Source: Bacilli bacterium
Lineage (GTDB): Bacteria; Bacillota_I; Bacilli_A; RF39; UBA660
Direction of reading: 5' to 3'
Length of the DNA stretch: 42,110 nucleotides
Assembly: GCA_017477845.1 (NCBI GenBank)
Contig: JAFUTR010000002.1
Location: forward strand, 1-42,110
In this document: in pieces, positions 39,739-42,110 of the stretch
Position numbering within the stretch: the stretch's first letter is position 1
Layout of the letters: the number at the start of each line of letters is the position of its first letter
Notes under the pieces: generated by a model
What the model was told of the DNA's origin: nothing
The model's input: only the letters and a program-made list of their open reading frames with translations
Database searches by the model: none
Made by a program: the position numbers and the translations under genes

Positions 39739-42110
39739 ATGAATAAAAGCATAAAAAGAAAATATAAACAAATGATGCTTCTTTTACTTATGATATTTAT
39801 TCCTTTTATAAGCATTGGTTATTCTGCTTTATCTACTCTTTAAATATTAATAGCGATGTTTTAATTCCTGGAATACCCACTTTATATAACGTTCTAGCTC
39901 ATGAAGCAAGTATTGGAACGTATGCAAAAGAATATACTGGTGCTCATCAAGATAGTATGGCAGGAGTGGGAGATAAAGCAATATATCATTGGTATGCACC
40001 TACTGGTAGTGGAAATACATTAACAAATGAAATACTTGATAAAAATAATGTAATTTTTGCTAATCAATGTTGGCAGATAATAAGAACAACAGACACAGGA
40101 GGAGTAAAATTACTTTATAATGGTGAAGCAGTTAATAATCAATGTTTATCTTCAAGGACTATTCATAAGGTGCCAGATGGGGCGAATGGATCTACAAAGA
40201 ACTTAAATGGAGATTATATCTATGGAACGAGTTACACTTATGATAAAACAAATAGTACATTTACATTAACTGGAATAAAGACTACAGTAAGATGGAGTGA
40301 TTCTACTTATAAGACTATATTAGGAAAATATACATGTGCCACAGCAAATGATACTTGTACAACACTATATCAAGTAAATGGATATAGTAGTTCAACTACT
40401 GCATATACATCAAGTTTTACAGTTAAAAATGTTTATCATAAATCTATAGGTTGGAGCCCTTTTAATGCAAATTCTCACTCTCTTGCCATGGTGGGATACA
40501 TGTATAATGATGTATATAATAATTTGCTTTATGCAAGTACCACAACTCAAAATTTTACAACTACTCAAACATTATTTTTTAATACTTCAATGGCCACAAC
40601 ATATAAATATTCAAAAGCAATAAACTTTACAGGAAGTACATATGAACTAATAGATCCAATACTTGGAAGTGAAATACCAGAAACAGATTATAGTGGATAT
40701 TACACATTTAGAAGTGCAACAACAGTATCAGGAACAGACCCATATTATATAGTAGGATTAAACAGTGTAACAAGTTACTATTATGTAAGATTATCAACTA
40801 AAAAACAGAAAAGTGATTTTGATATAATGATAGGAGATTCTATTACTGATAATGGAAATAATACTTATACTATAAATAATCCAACAAGAATATCAGTAGA
40901 TGATTGGTTCACAAATTATGCTAATTATTTAAATAAATATACATGTGGGGATTTAACTACGACATGCACAAGTCCAAGATATTTAACCACTACAACAAGA
41001 ACATATTATACATATTTAAATGCAAGTGAAAAGATATTAATTGCAAAAGGAAGGAATGGAACAAATCTAACAGATACACTTACATTAGGAAAAGATGAAT
41101 TAATAGGTAATAGAGCAAATTATAGTGATTATAAGTATACATGTGGTGATACCAGCAATACATGTACAGAAACAAACTTAAGAATGATAACAGCATATAA
41201 TGCAACAGGATATAAATATGTTCCAAATCACTATTGGGGAAGTAGTGTAACATGGGATGGAACAAATTATACGCTTGTAGATCCAATAGAAATAGAAAAT
41301 TATAACAATACGACAAACTTATCAACACATCATTATATGTGTGTAGATAATGGATTAAAAGTATGTTCACAAGTTGGATATGTATATTATTTATTTGGAA
41401 CAACAATGTATTACATACTACTTGAAAATGGGAAAGAAGTAGATGATGCATTAAATGAAATGTTATATAATGATGATGTAAATAAATATAATTCTACAAT
41501 TAAAGGTAGTATTGATGCGTGGTACGAGATGAATATGCTTCCATATGATGAATATTTAGAAGATACAATATTTTGCAATGATAGAAATATAATCAATGCA
41601 GAAACAAATGGATGGAATCCAAATAGCGGGGATCTTTCAACTACTATAAATTTTAAGGAAAGTACAAATACAACAAATTTAAGCTGTTCAAATATTACGG
41701 ATCGATTTAGTGTGAGTAATAATAAAGCAAAGTTAACATATAAAGTAGGATTAATGAGTGCACCAGAGATGCGATTGCTTGAAAATAATAATTTGAGGAC
41801 TACTGGTGACAATTATTGGGAAATATCTCCATTGTATTTTACCAGTATGTCACATAATGCAATTGTATATTATTCTGGCAACCAGATGCCTGATGTAAGC
41901 CTTACCGTAAGTGTTCGCCCAGCAGTTTCATTAGCGCCCAATATAGAATACGTTTCAGGTGACGGAAGTATGGCTAATCCATATATTGTAGATGCTCCAC
42001 CTATTAATGTATCTAATGCAAGTTATGCTTATGGAGATCCTGAAAACTCTACTACGACTACTGATTACACAACTCTTAATAAAACAGTATTTATGAGACT
42101 TAAAGATGGA
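39739..42110 (+). pseudogene. Large secreted surface protein, frameshifted in its signal peptide, 3' end outside window
   Basis: An ATG at 39739 behind AGAAGGGAG opens a 34-codon frame ending at TAA 39841: K-R-K-Y-K then a hydrophobic stretch and I-G-Y-S-A-L-S-T, a signal peptide. From 39843 another frame is open for 756 codons to the window end without a stop or a good start, continuing L-N-I-N-S-D-V where homologues, as I recall, follow on from S-T. A single base lost near 39835 would explain this. The body is Thr/Tyr/Asn-rich with four Cys-pair segments (C-x6-7-C), W-Y-E-M-N and Y-L-E-D-T...C-N-D-R motifs, and V-R-P-A-V-S-L then S-G-D-G-S near the end, the style of DUF6273-like surface proteins of gut Firmicutes. 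Sequencing error, true decay or recoding are all possible. Confidence 0.75.

Noticed and set aside
41080-41812. Two minus-strand open frames under the surface-protein gene
   Set aside because: The plus frame is open for 756 codons here with coherent motifs; the minus frames are Leu/Tyr/His- or Ser-rich shadows without ribosome sites.
1-42110. Mycoplasma genetic code (TGA as Trp)
   Set aside because: TGA ends many genes at the expected length (for example 2142-2144, 2962-2964, 15959-15961) and Trp is encoded by TGG throughout.

Overview
The window is strongly AT-rich DNA from a low-G+C Gram-positive bacterium. TGA is used as a stop and tryptophan is TGG, so this is genetic code 11 and not a mycoplasma. 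Two CotJ spore-coat-type proteins, a YlmC/YmxH-type protein, a PASTA kinase, IreB/ReoM, WXG100 proteins and a large secreted surface protein together suggest a gut-type Bacilli, Erysipelotrichia or RF39-like lineage. That placement is inference; no rRNA is present.

Layout. (1) 1-6000: a type VII secretion (T7SS) cargo region. Two large paralogues, the first cut by the window edge, each carry an internal WXG module and a C-terminal domain made of three ~70-residue repeats. Between them lie two single-domain WXG100 proteins and a coiled-coil protein. (2) 6100-9900: a heterodimeric ABC exporter. (3) 9950-14600: two zinc-ribbon membrane proteins and a one-domain Clp-type AAA+ ATPase with a ~680-residue low-complexity tail that contains 54-bp repeats. 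(4) 14600-15600, minus strand: cotJC and a CotJA-CotJB fusion. (5) 15725-18440: tRNA-His followed by a 2.6-kb mini-island bounded by 29-bp direct repeats, one of which includes the end of the tRNA. The island holds a type-I-toxin-like locus and two divergent genes whose products both have a HEPN-like R-x4-6-H motif; one of them has an Abi_C-type C terminus. I consider this the best candidate for an undescribed defence system here.

(6) 18500-27400: housekeeping. A HNH-like protein, then rlmN-prpC-pknB-rsgA-rpe, ylmC, lspA-rluD, a divergent TspO-like gene and a rhomboid protease. (7) 27400-33900: the conserved Firmicutes block ireB-ruvX-yrzB-mltG-trmR-trhP1-trhP2-(HD dNTPase)-greA, with the HD protein where udk sits in Bacillus subtilis. 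(8) 33900-39550: tig, an unknown membrane protein, a phosphohexomutase, a small unknown, yebC and gpsA. (9) 39740-end: a large secreted surface protein whose signal peptide is out of frame with the remaining 756 codons.

How the parts fit: PrpC and PknB form a reversible Ser/Thr phosphorylation pair, and the nearby IreB is the known substrate type of such kinases in controlling cell-wall synthesis, in which MltG also acts. Regions 1-3 may form one secretion-related neighbourhood, but no T7SS core ATPase or membrane component is inside the window. Short Shine-Dalgarno-led overlaps and simple intrinsic terminators give clear operon borders throughout.
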